The notes below the pieces were generated by a model. That model had not been told where the DNA came from. It did not search any database and saw nothing but the letters and a program-made list of their open reading frames with translations. Below are positions 1 through 5,866 of a stretch of DNA of 7,240 bases, piece after piece. Numbering within the stretch: position 1 is the first letter of the stretch; the number at the start of each line of letters is the position of its first letter. The stretch covers positions 1,619-8,858 of the forward strand of contig MFGS01000087.1 of NCBI GenBank assembly GCA_001778355.1, written 5' to 3'. This DNA is from Candidatus Firestonebacteria bacterium RIFOXYA2_FULL_40_8. Its GTDB lineage: Bacteria; Oederibacteriota; D2-FULL-39-29. The translations under genes were made by a program, and so were the position numbers.

Positions 1-79
1 AAAGCTGGTAACCGGGTTCCTGGAAGCAATAAATAATATGGCTAAGAAAATTGATAAGCAGCAGGAAGGTCCAAAGTGA
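1..79 (+). CDS. C-terminal tail of an unidentified protein (partial)
   Basis: An open frame enters from the left edge (codons in phase from base 2) and stops at TGA 77-79. It encodes about 25 residues containing VTGFLEAINNMAKKIDKQQ, a helical segment with a lysine- and glutamine-rich end. The stop overlaps the GTG start of the next gene by four bases (GTGA), so the two are almost certainly co-transcribed. The family cannot be recognised from so short a piece. By context, upstream of a GerM-domain gene and murI, a cell-wall N-acetylmuramoyl-L-alanine amidase is a reasonable guess, because the last helix of such enzymes looks similar. That is inference only. Confidence 0.6.
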   Translation, partial: KLVTGFLEAINNMAKKIDKQQEGPK

Positions 80-612
80 TCAAACCTTCCCGTAATCAAC
101 TTATTATGATAATTATTACTGTTCTTGTTTGTGGTTATTTTACCATACGTTATATTGCTGCGGTTAAAAGAGATTCGTTATTTAATTATGCCGCCCAGCC
201 AAAAAAAATTAAGCTTTTTTATATAAATGAAAATGGGAAATTACAGGCGGAGAAGAGAGAGATTCAGGGAGCAACAAGTGTACTTGATGATGTTAAAATT
301 TGTGTTATTGAGCTGGCTAAAGGTCCTAAAGAAAAAGGTTTGTTTGGCACTTTACCTAAAGACACTGAACTGCGCGAGGTATACCTTGATGACAATCGCT
401 GTCTTTATCTTGACTTTACCAAAAGTATTATTAATAATCCGAAAGGCGGTACAACTGCAGAAACCCAGCTGATTTACTCGCTTGTAAATACTATATTGGA
501 AAATTTCGGCCAAATCGCAAGTGTAAGATTTCTTGTAGAAGGTCAGGAAGTAAAAACTATCGGCGGGCATCTTGATGTTAACCGGCCTCTAAGAGGTAAA
601 AAGCTTGAATAA
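76..612 (+). CDS. Membrane-anchored GerM-domain protein
   Basis: This is a 178-residue protein with a positively charged start, one membrane segment at about residues 9-30 (a run of I, L, V and aromatics) and an exported domain from about residue 43 to the end. The domain matches the GerM/sporulation-germination family: a first strand KIKLFYIN, an amphipathic helix near 70-83 followed by GPKEKGLFGTLPKDTEL, the strand CLYLDFTKSII, a helix with ETQLIYSLVNTI, and the closing block FGQIASVRFLVEGQEV with GGHLDVNRPL. GerM domains occur in Bacillus germination and sporulation proteins and in many non-sporulating bacteria as cell-envelope proteins, and the exact function is unknown. The start is GTG at 76, with AGGAAGGT five bases upstream. 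It overlaps the previous stop by four bases, and its own end overlaps murI by eight. A role in peptidoglycan or envelope biology is inferred from the murI neighbour. Confidence 0.85.
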   Translation: MIKPSRNQLIMIIITVLVCGYFTIRYIAAVKRDSLFNYAAQPKKIKLFYINENGKLQAEKREIQGATSVLDDVKICVIELAKGPKEKGLFGTLPKDTELREVYLDDNRCLYLDFTKSIINNPKGGTTAETQLIYSLVNTILENFGQIASVRFLVEGQEVKTIGGHLDVNRPLRGKKLE

Positions 613-1405
613 TAACAGACCTATCGGTATCTTTGATTCTGGAGTGGGAGGCATTACTGTTTTTAAAGAAATTCGGAAGTACCTGCCTTATGAAAACCTT
701 ATATATTTTGGCGATACCAAGCATAATCCTTACGGTTCAAAATCAAAAGATACTGTTACCAGGCTTTCGACTGAGAATGTGCAATTCTTACTCAGAAAAA
801 ATGTCAAATATGTTGTTATCGCCTGTAATACAGCTTCTGCGTTAAGCCTGCATCTTTTAAGAAAATTCTACACTGTGCCTATGATTGGGGTCGTGGATAC
901 TGGTGCAAAAGCTGCTATTGAAACCACAAAAAACGGAAAGATAGGTGTTATTGGTACCAGGGCGACAATTGACAGCGGGGCATATTTAAGAGCACTGCTG
1001 AAATTGGACCCTAAATTGAAAATTAAAAGTTTGGCTTGTCCGTTGTTTGTTCCATTGGTTGAAGAAGGCTGGTCAAATTCTAAAGTAGCGGAATTAACTG
1101 CCTTTGAATACTTAAAAGTGTTCAGGAAAATAAAGGCAGATACTCTTGTTCTGGGCTGCACACATTACCCGTTCTTAAAACCTGTCATCGTAAAAATATT
1201 GAAAAATACCAGGCTGATAGATTCGGCGACTGAAACGGCAAAAGCTGTAAAAAAAGAGCTTGAGCAAAAGTCTCTTATTCGAGAGAAAAAAACCAGACCT
1301 ACGTGTACTTTCTATGTTACCGATGCTCCGGAAAGGTTTAAAAAAATAGGTTCTTCCTTTCTGGGTTATGATATAGGACAAGTTAAGCTAGTAGAGGTGG
1401 AATAG
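605..1405 (+). CDS. murI: Glutamate racemase
   Basis: This 266-residue protein is of normal length for MurI, the cytoplasmic, cofactor-independent enzyme that interconverts L- and D-glutamate for the peptidoglycan stem peptide. The N-terminal signature IGIFDSGVGG (residues 7-16) is followed by YFGDTKHNPYGSKS, where many homologues read GDT-x-x-x-PYG. The two catalytic cysteines are present: C74 in VIACNTASA and C185 in LVLGCTHYPF. A conserved EEGW sits at 153-156. The start is taken as TTG at 605, because the DSGVGG motif then sits close to the N terminus as in the family. AAGAGGT at 591-597 is a good ribosome site, and the gene overlaps the gerM-like stop by eight bases. Only three bases separate its stop from rph. 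An aspartate racemase is unlikely given the motif set. Confidence 0.96.
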   Translation: MNNNRPIGIFDSGVGGITVFKEIRKYLPYENLIYFGDTKHNPYGSKSKDTVTRLSTENVQFLLRKNVKYVVIACNTASALSLHLLRKFYTVPMIGVVDTGAKAAIETTKNGKIGVIGTRATIDSGAYLRALLKLDPKLKIKSLACPLFVPLVEEGWSNSKVAELTAFEYLKVFRKIKADTLVLGCTHYPFLKPVIVKILKNTRLIDSATETAKAVKKELEQKSLIREKKTRPTCTFYVTDAPERFKKIGSSFLGYDIGQVKLVEVE

Positions 1406-1408
1406 GCA

Positions 1409-2131
1409 ATGAGAATTGATAACAGAAAAAATGATGAGTTGAGACCTTTAAGGATAATACGTCATTATATCAAGTATCCTGAAGGATCGGTGCTGATTGC
1501 CTGCGGTTTTACAAAAGTTATCTGTACTGCGACCATAATTGATGAGGTTCCGCCTTTTTTAAGAACAGAAAATCAAGGCTGGATAACTGCTGAATACGGG
1601 ATGATCCCGAGGTCAACTCCTGAAAGAAAAAATAGAGATGGCGCGAAAGGAAAAGTAGACGGAAGAACACAGGAGATTCAACGCTTAATAGGCCGTTCAC
1701 TTAGAGCTGTTGTGGATATGAAAAAATTGGGCAAACGTACAATCTTATTAGATTGTGATGTTATTCAGGCGGACGGTGGTACAAGAACTGCTGCCATTAC
1801 CGGTTCTTTCGTTGCGATGGCAGATGCGCTTTTATACCTGCATAAAAGAGGCATACTTGAAGAAAATCCCATAAAGGATTATGTTGCGGCTATCAGCGTT
1901 GGTATCGTCAGAGGCGAACCAATGCTGGATCTTTGTTATGAAGAAGATTCAAAAGCTGAAGTTGACATGAACTTTGTAATGACCGGTTCCGGAAAATTTG
2001 TAGAGATTCAGGGTACCGCAGAAAATAATCCCTTCTCAAAACAGGATGTCGGTTTGATGATGAAATTGGCTGAACAGGGTATCAAAGAGATATTCAAAGA
2101 TCAAAAAAAGGTGCTTGGGCCTTGGAAATAG
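1409..2131 (+). CDS. rph: Ribonuclease PH
   Basis: This 240-residue protein matches the usual Rph length over its whole extent. RNase PH is a phosphorolytic 3'-5' exoribonuclease that trims tRNA 3' ends, using phosphate and releasing nucleoside diphosphates, and it normally forms a hexamer. Visible signatures are RPLRIIRHYIKYPEGSVL near the N terminus, QGWITAEYGMIPRST (56-70), GRTQEIQRLIGRSLR (85-99, with the phosphate-binding arginine at 86), LLDCDVIQADGGTRTA (113-128, with R126), and the acidic metal site around D180 and D186 in EEDSKAEVDMN. FVEIQGTAE is at 197-205. The ATG start has AGAGGTGG eight bases upstream and lies three bases after murI. The 3' end overlaps rdgB by ten bases. An intact tRNA-Pro, a possible substrate class, lies about 800 bases downstream, but that proximity need not mean anything. 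Confidence 0.97.
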   Translation: MRIDNRKNDELRPLRIIRHYIKYPEGSVLIACGFTKVICTATIIDEVPPFLRTENQGWITAEYGMIPRSTPERKNRDGAKGKVDGRTQEIQRLIGRSLRAVVDMKKLGKRTILLDCDVIQADGGTRTAAITGSFVAMADALLYLHKRGILEENPIKDYVAAISVGIVRGEPMLDLCYEEDSKAEVDMNFVMTGSGKFVEIQGTAENNPFSKQDVGLMMKLAEQGIKEIFKDQKKVLGPWK

Positions 2132-2721
2132 TACTTGCCACCAGAAACCGTAATAAAGTAAAAGAGATATCTGAAAAACTCAAAATTCCTGAACTTTCTA
2201 TTCTTAATCTGGATAATTTTAAAAATTTCCCTGAGGTAATTGAAGACCGGCGCACACTGGAAGGAAATGCCGTAAAGAAAGCTTCAGAGATAAGCAGCCG
2301 GACAAAACATATTACACTTGCAGATGACACGGGTTTGGAAGTAGATATTTTAAATGGGGCTCCGGGTGTTTACTCCGCAAGATTTGCCGGAGAGGGCTGC
2401 ACTTATCAGGATAATAATATAAAACTCTTAAAACTGCTTTCCAATGCCCCAAAAAGTAAAAGGGGTGCTCTTTTCCGTACCGTCGTTGCAATTAAAGTTC
2501 CCGGCAAAAAAGCTATTACAGTTGAAGGGCGCTGCAGGGGAAGAATAGACGTTAAATTAAGCGGTACAAAAGGCTTTGGTTATGACCCGGTATTTATCCC
2601 TTCAGGTTATAAGAAAAGTTATGCCGGCATGTCTCTATCTTTTAAGAATAAAATAAGTCACAGAGGAAAAGCTCTGGACAAAGCAAAGAAACTTCTGTTA
2701 AAATTGATGAAGGAAAAATAA
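2122..2721 (+). CDS. rdgB: RdgB/HAM1-family dITP/XTP pyrophosphatase
   Basis: This 199-residue protein is of standard length for the ITPase (HAM1/RdgB) family. These cytoplasmic enzymes hydrolyse dITP, ITP, XTP and dXTP to monophosphate and pyrophosphate and so keep deaminated purines out of nucleic acids. The N-terminal nucleotide-binding motif is VLATRNRNKVKEI (T7, N9, K12). TLEGNAVKKA (E47) and LADDTGLEVD (D68, D69) carry the metal-binding acids. GAPGVYSARFAGEG, GRCRGRI, GFGYDPVFIP (151-160) and ISHRGKAL (178-185) complete the family pattern. The glycine in YAGMS replaces the glutamate seen in many homologues. The start is TTG at 2122, preceded by AAAGGTG and overlapping the rph stop by ten bases, so translation is probably coupled. 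It is the last gene of this operon. No clear hairpin with a T-run follows the stop. Confidence 0.95.
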   Translation: MEIVLATRNRNKVKEISEKLKIPELSILNLDNFKNFPEVIEDRRTLEGNAVKKASEISSRTKHITLADDTGLEVDILNGAPGVYSARFAGEGCTYQDNNIKLLKLLSNAPKSKRGALFRTVVAIKVPGKKAITVEGRCRGRIDVKLSGTKGFGYDPVFIPSGYKKSYAGMSLSFKNKISHRGKALDKAKKLLLKLMKEK

Positions 2722-2723
2722 TA

Positions 2724-2750
2724 AAAGTTCATAAAGTTAATAAAGTTTGT
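2724..2750 (+). repeat. Three 9-base tandem units
   Basis: AAAGTTCAT, AAAGTTAAT and AAAGTTTGT follow each other immediately after the rdgB stop, sharing the AAAGTT core. They form no stable hairpin and no T-run, so they are not a terminator. Weaker echoes of the unit (GGTTTATAAGG) continue to about 2803. This is probably a decayed simple repeat with no demonstrated role. Confidence 0.6.
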
Positions 2751-2799
2751 AAGCAAAGCTTTATCTGATTTAAATAGCATTGAGCAGATTAAGGTTTAT

Positions 2800-2834
2800 A
2801 AGGTGAAATCGTTGTAAGAATATAATCGGGGCGT
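2800..2834 (+). repeat. Degraded copy of the tRNA-Pro leader and 5' end
   Basis: TTGTAAGAA (2812-2820), then a short variable spacer, then ATCGGGGCGT (2825-2834) parallels TTGTTAGAA (2918-2926), a spacer, then ATCGGGGCGT (2933-2942) at the real tRNA. The last ten bases are identical and include the whole 5' acceptor strand. AAGGTG near 2800 also matches AAGGTGGCTGAA at 2900-2911, and AAGGTGGCT is the D-loop sequence of the real tRNA at 2947-2955. The simplest reading is a partial tandem duplication of leader plus tRNA 5' part, with its tRNA portion broken by the GC-rich block at 2834-2899 and then truncated. It could not fold as a tRNA. Confidence 0.5.
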
Positions 2835-2899
2835 CCGCCGTAGAACGGCGAGATCTCGCCGGGAATCCCGGCGGATAGCGCTAGTTCGCTTCAGGCGGA
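2834..2899. repeat. GC-rich palindromic cluster (small inserted-repeat-like element)
   Basis: A 66-base GC-rich block begins TCCGCC and ends GGCGGA. Inside it, TCCGCCG (2834-2840) is the exact complement of CGGCGGA (2869-2875). CGGCGAGATCTCGCCG (2846-2861) is a perfect 16-base palindrome. CGCCGGGA and TCCCGGCG (2857-2873) pair perfectly around a single A. The last two overlap, so they are alternative hairpins. Its sharp composition edge against AT-rich DNA and its terminal inverted hexamers resemble a REP-type or miniature mobile element, but there is no coding capacity and no second copy in the window. No T-run follows, so it is a poor terminator candidate. Confidence 0.6.
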
Positions 2900-2934
2900 A
2901 AGGTGGCTGAATATAACTTGTTAGAAGTAATTAT

Positions 2935-3011
2935 CGGGGCGTAGCGAAGGTGGCTATCGCGCCTGCTTTGGGAGCAGGAGGCCCCCCGTTCAAATCGGGG
3001 CGCCCCGACCA
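2935..3011 (+). tRNA. tRNA-Pro (anticodon UGG)
   Basis: A full 77-base cloverleaf is visible. The acceptor arm CGGGGCG (2935-2941) pairs with CGCCCCG (3001-3007), followed by discriminator A and an encoded CCA. The D stem is GCGA/TCGC with GG in the loop. The anticodon stem CCTGC/GCAGG (2962-2966, 2974-2978) has loop TTTGGGA, giving anticodon TGG at 2969-2971. The variable loop is five bases, and the T stem is CCCCG/CGGGG with loop TTCAAAT. Every stem pairs without mismatch. UGG can read all or most proline codons by wobble. No strong promoter lies directly upstream; TATAAC at 2912-2917 is a weak -10 candidate without a convincing -35. Confidence 0.97.
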
Positions 3012-3046
3012 ATTAAATTACTGATAGCTAATAACTGATAACTAAT
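3000..3046 (+). repeat. Direct repeat, copy 1 (tRNA-Pro 3' end plus flank)
   Basis: These 47 bases start with the last T-stem base and 3' acceptor strand of tRNA-Pro, run through its CCA and continue 35 bases into AT-rich flank. They match 3121-3167 at 43 of 47 positions by direct comparison. Within the flank, two 14-base units lie in tandem: CTGATAGCTAATAA (3021-3034) and CTGATAACTAATTG (3035-3048). Confidence 0.8.
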
Positions 3047-3068
3047 TGAAAAATAAGTAATTTAATTG
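3010..3068. repeat. 12-base perfect inverted repeat just downstream of tRNA-Pro
   Basis: CAATTAAATTAC (3010-3021) is the exact reverse complement of GTAATTTAATTG (3057-3068), with a 35-base loop. All pairs but three are A-T, so the hairpin would be weak. It has A-rich sequence but no clear T-run downstream, so I do not call it a terminator. A competing pairing exists between 3024-3047 and 3091-3114 (20 of 24 positions complementary). Together these make the tRNA-distal spacer a nest of alternative hairpins. Confidence 0.6.
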
Positions 3069-3120
3069 TAAAAAGAAAATTATTATTAGTAATTAGCAAT
3101 CAGTTATTAGTAATTCTATT

Positions 3121-3167
3121 GCGCCCCGACCAATTTAATTGCTGATAGCTAATAACGAATAACTAAT
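3121..3167 (+). repeat. Direct repeat, copy 2 (orphan tRNA-Pro 3' end)
   Basis: GCGCCCCGACCAATT followed by AT-rich sequence repeats the end of tRNA-Pro and its downstream flank with four mismatches in 47 bases, 121 bases after copy 1. Upstream of it there is no T-arm, anticodon arm or D-arm, so it is only a fragment. It contains the unit CTGATAGCTAATAA (3142-3155) and a diverged partner at 3156-3169. It may be the remnant of a tandem duplication, or a duplicated tRNA-end target as left by integration. No integrase is present to favour the second. Confidence 0.75.
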
Positions 3168-3201
3168 AGTTTTAAAATAGTAATTAACAATAATATAAGC
3201 A

Positions 3202-3230
3202 ATGAAAAACGTGTTATTCTGGACTATAAT
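3202..3230 (+). promoter_or_regulatory. Predicted sigma70-like promoter of the hybrid kinase gene
   Basis: A perfect -10 hexamer TATAAT (3225-3230) lies 17 bases after ATGAAA (3202-3207), a four-of-six match to the -35 consensus. Transcription would begin near 3237 and leave a leader of about 38 bases. The leader ends in a strong ribosome site, GGAGGA at 3260-3265, nine bases before the ATG at 3275. It is placed as expected for the kinase and flavin-reductase pair. Confidence 0.55.
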
Positions 3231-3274
3231 TATATGTAGAAATACGCATCTTTAGAATTGGAGGAACATATATT

Positions 3275-4870
3275 ATGTTATCTGATGGAAAAGATGATAA
3301 ACAATCAAAGGTTATACCTGCCAATAATAATAAAGAAATTGTATCTCGATTAAATAGCGAAATTGTACTAAATAATATCCTCGACTATTTTCCTGACATT
3401 ATTTATATGCTTGATTTAAACTTTGTCTGTACATATGTTAATCGTAAAGGCCTGTCTTTTTTAGATAAAACAATTGATGAAGTATTAGGAAAAAGAATTT
3501 TGGAGTTATTCCCGCCGGAAATTGCATCGGAAAATATGTTAAATATTCAGGTTGTTACAGAAACAGGGGATAGTAAAACGTTTAATAATAGGTTTTTCCC
3601 TACCCCAAAAGGTATTATATGTCTAGATACAATAATTATTGCTATTAAAGATTCAAATGGCAAAGTTACCGGAATATTGGGCTATTCTAGAGATATGACT
3701 GATAGAAAAAAAGAAGAAGAGGTAATGTTAAAACAAGAGATCAATGATCAGAAAATTCAAAAGCTTGAAAGTCTTGGAATACTTGCAGGCGGGATTGCTC
3801 ATGATTTTAATAATCTTTTAGGTGGTTTGTTTGGTTACATTGAAAAAGCAAGGAGTCATTCAAGCGAAAAAGATAAAGTTGAAGACAATCTGGCTAAAGC
3901 GATAGCAGTTTTTGAAAAAGCAAAAACTCTGACAAACCAGCTTTTAACCTTCTCAAAAGGTGGTTCGCCTAATACAAAAACAGTAGATATCAAAGAAATG
4001 CTTGAAAAAAATGTTAAATTCCTGACAAATGGGGCTAACATTAAAGTTGTATTCGATATTTCTGAAGATCTTAAATGTTGTGATGTTGATGAGAATCAGA
4101 TCAGTCAGGTTATTGATAATCTGGTTATGAATGCCCGGCAAGCAATGTCTAAAGGCGGTACACTAAAAGTAACAGCGCATAATATAAACAAAAATAATGT
4201 TGAAAGTTCTCTTTTAGAAAAGGTGAAGGAGTATGTTGAAATCATTATTTCGGATACCGGATCAGGTATACCTCCTGAAGTATTACCGAAAATCTTTGAT
4301 CCCTTTTTCTCTACAAAAAAACACGGGAGCGGGTTAGGTCTTGCTACATCATTCTCAATAGTGAAAAGACATAAAGGAGCAATTGAAGCTGTATCGAGTA
4401 TTTCGCAAGGTACGTCTATTCATGTTTATCTTCCGTCCAGTGAAAAAAAAGTTGATAACTGTATAGAAAAACCTGTTGTAAAAGTTCCTGTGACAGGTAA
4501 TATACTTGTGATGGATGACGAAGTATTTATCTTAGAGCTGCTTAAAGATATTTTGCAGGAATTAGGGTATAATGTAAATACAGTTGAGAAATCGGATGAT
4601 GCTTTGGAGATATTTAAAAATGCCCTGCCGTCCAGGAACAGATATGACATCGTAATACTTGATCTTACTATTCCCGGAGGTATGGGAGGCAAGGAGATAG
4701 TTAAAAGAATGAAAGAATTTGACCCAAAAGTAAAAGCTATTGCTTCAAGTGGTTATTCGGATGATGAAATAATGTCCAGGCCGAAAGAATTTGGTTTTGA
4801 TGCAAGTTTAGCTAAGCCATATGCTATAGAAGCATTGTCTAAAATACTTCAAGAGTTAAGTTCTAAATGA
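3275..4870 (+). CDS. Soluble PAS hybrid histidine kinase with C-terminal receiver
   Basis: This 531-residue protein has no signal peptide or membrane segment and is therefore probably cytoplasmic. It has a PAS sensor domain at about 30-143 (DYFPDIIYMLDLNFVCTYVN, ending GYSRDMTDRKK) and a short coiled linker. The dimerisation/phosphoacceptor box LGILAGGIAHDFNNLL follows, with H176. The HATPase_c domain has an N-box (DNLVMNARQA, 281-290), G1 DTGSGIP (327-333), F-box FDPFFSTK (341-348) and G2 GSGLGLA (351-357). A receiver domain at about 408-528 has acidic D414/D415, phospho-acceptor D463 in ILDLTIPGG, S491/S492 and K514 in LAKPY. All key kinase and receiver residues are intact. The signal is unknown; PAS pockets may bind haem, flavin or small ligands, and no cofactor motif is evident. 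No DNA-binding regulator or phosphotransfer protein is adjacent, so the output is unknown. The next gene starts 11 bases downstream. Confidence 0.95.
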   Translation: MLSDGKDDKQSKVIPANNNKEIVSRLNSEIVLNNILDYFPDIIYMLDLNFVCTYVNRKGLSFLDKTIDEVLGKRILELFPPEIASENMLNIQVVTETGDSKTFNNRFFPTPKGIICLDTIIIAIKDSNGKVTGILGYSRDMTDRKKEEEVMLKQEINDQKIQKLESLGILAGGIAHDFNNLLGGLFGYIEKARSHSSEKDKVEDNLAKAIAVFEKAKTLTNQLLTFSKGGSPNTKTVDIKEMLEKNVKFLTNGANIKVVFDISEDLKCCDVDENQISQVIDNLVMNARQAMSKGGTLKVTAHNINKNNVESSLLEKVKEYVEIIISDTGSGIPPEVLPKIFDPFFSTKKHGSGLGLATSFSIVKRHKGAIEAVSSISQGTSIHVYLPSSEKKVDNCIEKPVVKVPVTGNILVMDDEVFILELLKDILQELGYNVNTVEKSDDALEIFKNALPSRNRYDIVILDLTIPGGMGGKEIVKRMKEFDPKVKAIASSGYSDDEIMSRPKEFGFDASLAKPYAIEALSKILQELSSK

Positions 4871-4881
4871 AAGGATAAACA

Positions 4882-5397
4882 ATGAATTCATTTGTAAAGT
4901 TAAATACTTGCGAGATAAGTGAAAACCCGTTTAAGCTCATTGGTAAAGATTGGATGCTGATTACTGCCGGGCAAAAAGGAAAGTTTAATACAATGACCGC
5001 AAGCTGGGGAGCTTTTGGAGTGTTGTGGAATAAAAACTGCTGTACGATATATGTTCGTCCTACCAGGTACACTTATAATTTTCTTGAAAAAAACGAATAT
5101 TATACATTATCATTTTTTGAGGAAAAATTCCGTGATGCTTTGAACATTTGCGGTGCGTATTCAGGTAAAGATACGGATAAAATCAAAAAGAGCGGCTTAT
5201 CTCCTTTTCAAACCGGTAATAGTATTGCTTTTAAAGAGGCAAAATTAATTATAGAATGCAAAAAAATATATTTTGGGGAGTTAAACCCCGTAAATATTCT
5301 TGATAAGAAAGATGATGCTGCGTTTTACCCTAAAAAAGACTATCACAGGATGTATATAGGCGAAATTACAGAGTGCCTGAAAAAAGATAATCTGTAA
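4882..5397 (+). CDS. Flavin-reductase-like FMN-binding protein
   Basis: This 171-residue cytoplasmic protein resembles the flavin reductase / DIM6-NTAB split-barrel family, whose members bind FMN and use NAD(P)H or act as redox carriers. Supporting segments are ENPFKLIGKDWMLITAG at the start, FNTMTASWGAFGVLWNKN (35-52, the conserved FMN-phosphate region), CTIYVRPTRYTYNFLEKN (54-71), and YTLSFFEE followed by GAYSGKDTDKIKKSGL (91-106), typical of the family's SG-x-D-x-DK loop. YHRMYIGEI is near the C terminus. The substrate cannot be named from sequence. AAAGGAT just ahead of the ATG is a modest ribosome site. The gene begins 11 bases after the kinase stop, so it is probably co-transcribed. Whether the pair shares a redox role is an open inference. 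Confidence 0.88.
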   Translation: MNSFVKLNTCEISENPFKLIGKDWMLITAGQKGKFNTMTASWGAFGVLWNKNCCTIYVRPTRYTYNFLEKNEYYTLSFFEEKFRDALNICGAYSGKDTDKIKKSGLSPFQTGNSIAFKEAKLIIECKKIYFGELNPVNILDKKDDAAFYPKKDYHRMYIGEITECLKKDNL

Positions 5398-5478
5398 AAT
5401 CAGTTAAAAAAGATTACCCCTATACATACCTTCACCCTATAAAAACAGAGGGAAGGAAACTAAGGAAAGGAGAGTGAC

Positions 5479-5862
5479 ATGGCAAAAGAGATTATTGCAG
5501 CGGATAAAGCACCAAAAGCAATTGGCCCGTATTCGCAAGCCGTAAAAGTTGGTAATTTAGTGTATTTTTCCGGACAGATTCCTTTAGATCCTGCAACCGG
5601 AATAAGAGTTGCCGGAGGAATAGAAGCTCAGACCCGACGGGTAATGGATAATTTGAAAGCAGTTTCTGAAGCAGCCGGCGGTTCTATGGATAAAATAGTA
5701 AAAACAACTATATATATAAAAAACATTGATGATTTCAAGTTTGTAAATATTGTTTATGAAAAGTACTTTTCATCTAATTTCCCGGCAAGGGCTACGGTAG
5801 GAGTGTCTTCTCTTCCTAAAGATGTAGATGTCGAGATAGATGCGATAATGGTTCTTGAATAA
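5479..5862 (+). CDS. ridA: RidA family enamine/imine deaminase
   Basis: This 127-residue protein is of standard length for RidA (YjgF/YER057c/UK114). RidA is a cytoplasmic trimeric enzyme that hydrolyses reactive 2-aminoacrylate and related enamines released by pyridoxal-phosphate enzymes, which protects against metabolite damage. The match is end to end: KAIGPYSQAVKVGNLVYFSGQIPLDP across 13-38 in consecutive blocks, GGIEAQTRRVMDNLKAV (46-62), FPARATVGVSSLPKDVDVE (101-119) with the substrate-binding arginine at 104, and E119. The ATG has a strong ribosome site, AAAGGAGA, ending five bases upstream. It stands 81 bases after the flavin-reductase gene. No clear promoter or terminator lies in that gap, so read-through is possible. 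A terminator hairpin follows its stop. Confidence 0.96.
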   Translation: MAKEIIAADKAPKAIGPYSQAVKVGNLVYFSGQIPLDPATGIRVAGGIEAQTRRVMDNLKAVSEAAGGSMDKIVKTTIYIKNIDDFKFVNIVYEKYFSSNFPARATVGVSSLPKDVDVEIDAIMVLE

Positions 5863-5866
5863 AAGG

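Larger units (their letters stand above)
2722..3274. other. 553-base protein-free region with tRNA-Pro and repeats
   Basis: No protein gene is credible between the rdgB stop and the kinase start. In order, the region holds three 9-base tandem units, a degraded copy of the tRNA-Pro leader and 5' end interrupted by a GC-rich palindromic cluster, the intact tRNA-Pro gene, a pair of direct repeats of the tRNA 3' end with AT-rich inverted repeats between them, and a sigma70-like promoter for the kinase. Composition swings sharply, from GC-rich at 2827-2899 and in the tRNA to very AT-rich at 3011-3120. I see no recognisable rdgB terminator here. Confidence 0.75.

Noticed and set aside
868..1161. 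Minus-strand open frame of 97 codons
   Set aside because: It is antisense to the conserved core of murI, with no start signals and no recognisable product.
2821..2826. Perfect TATAAT that might be a tRNA-Pro promoter
   Set aside because: It lies more than 100 bases before the tRNA, next to the degraded upstream copy. No reasonable -35 hexamer occurs 16-18 bases before it, so it may be chance in AT-rich DNA or a relic of the duplication.
2834..2875. Terminator for rdgB
   Set aside because: The hairpins are GC-rich and strong but no T-run follows, and the block looks like an inserted repeat about 110 bases past the stop.
3000..3167. attL/attR-like pair from an integrated element at tRNA-Pro
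   Set aside because: The repeat copies are only 121 bases apart, with no integrase or cargo between or near them. A scar of a past event is possible, but an integrated element is not present.
3010..3169. CRISPR array
   Set aside because: The units are short, imperfect and in both orientations, spacers are not of regular length, and no cas gene is in the window.
5398..5478. Promoter for ridA at TATACA or TATAAA
   Set aside because: Neither candidate -10 has a -35 element at workable spacing, so I could not support a promoter in this gap.
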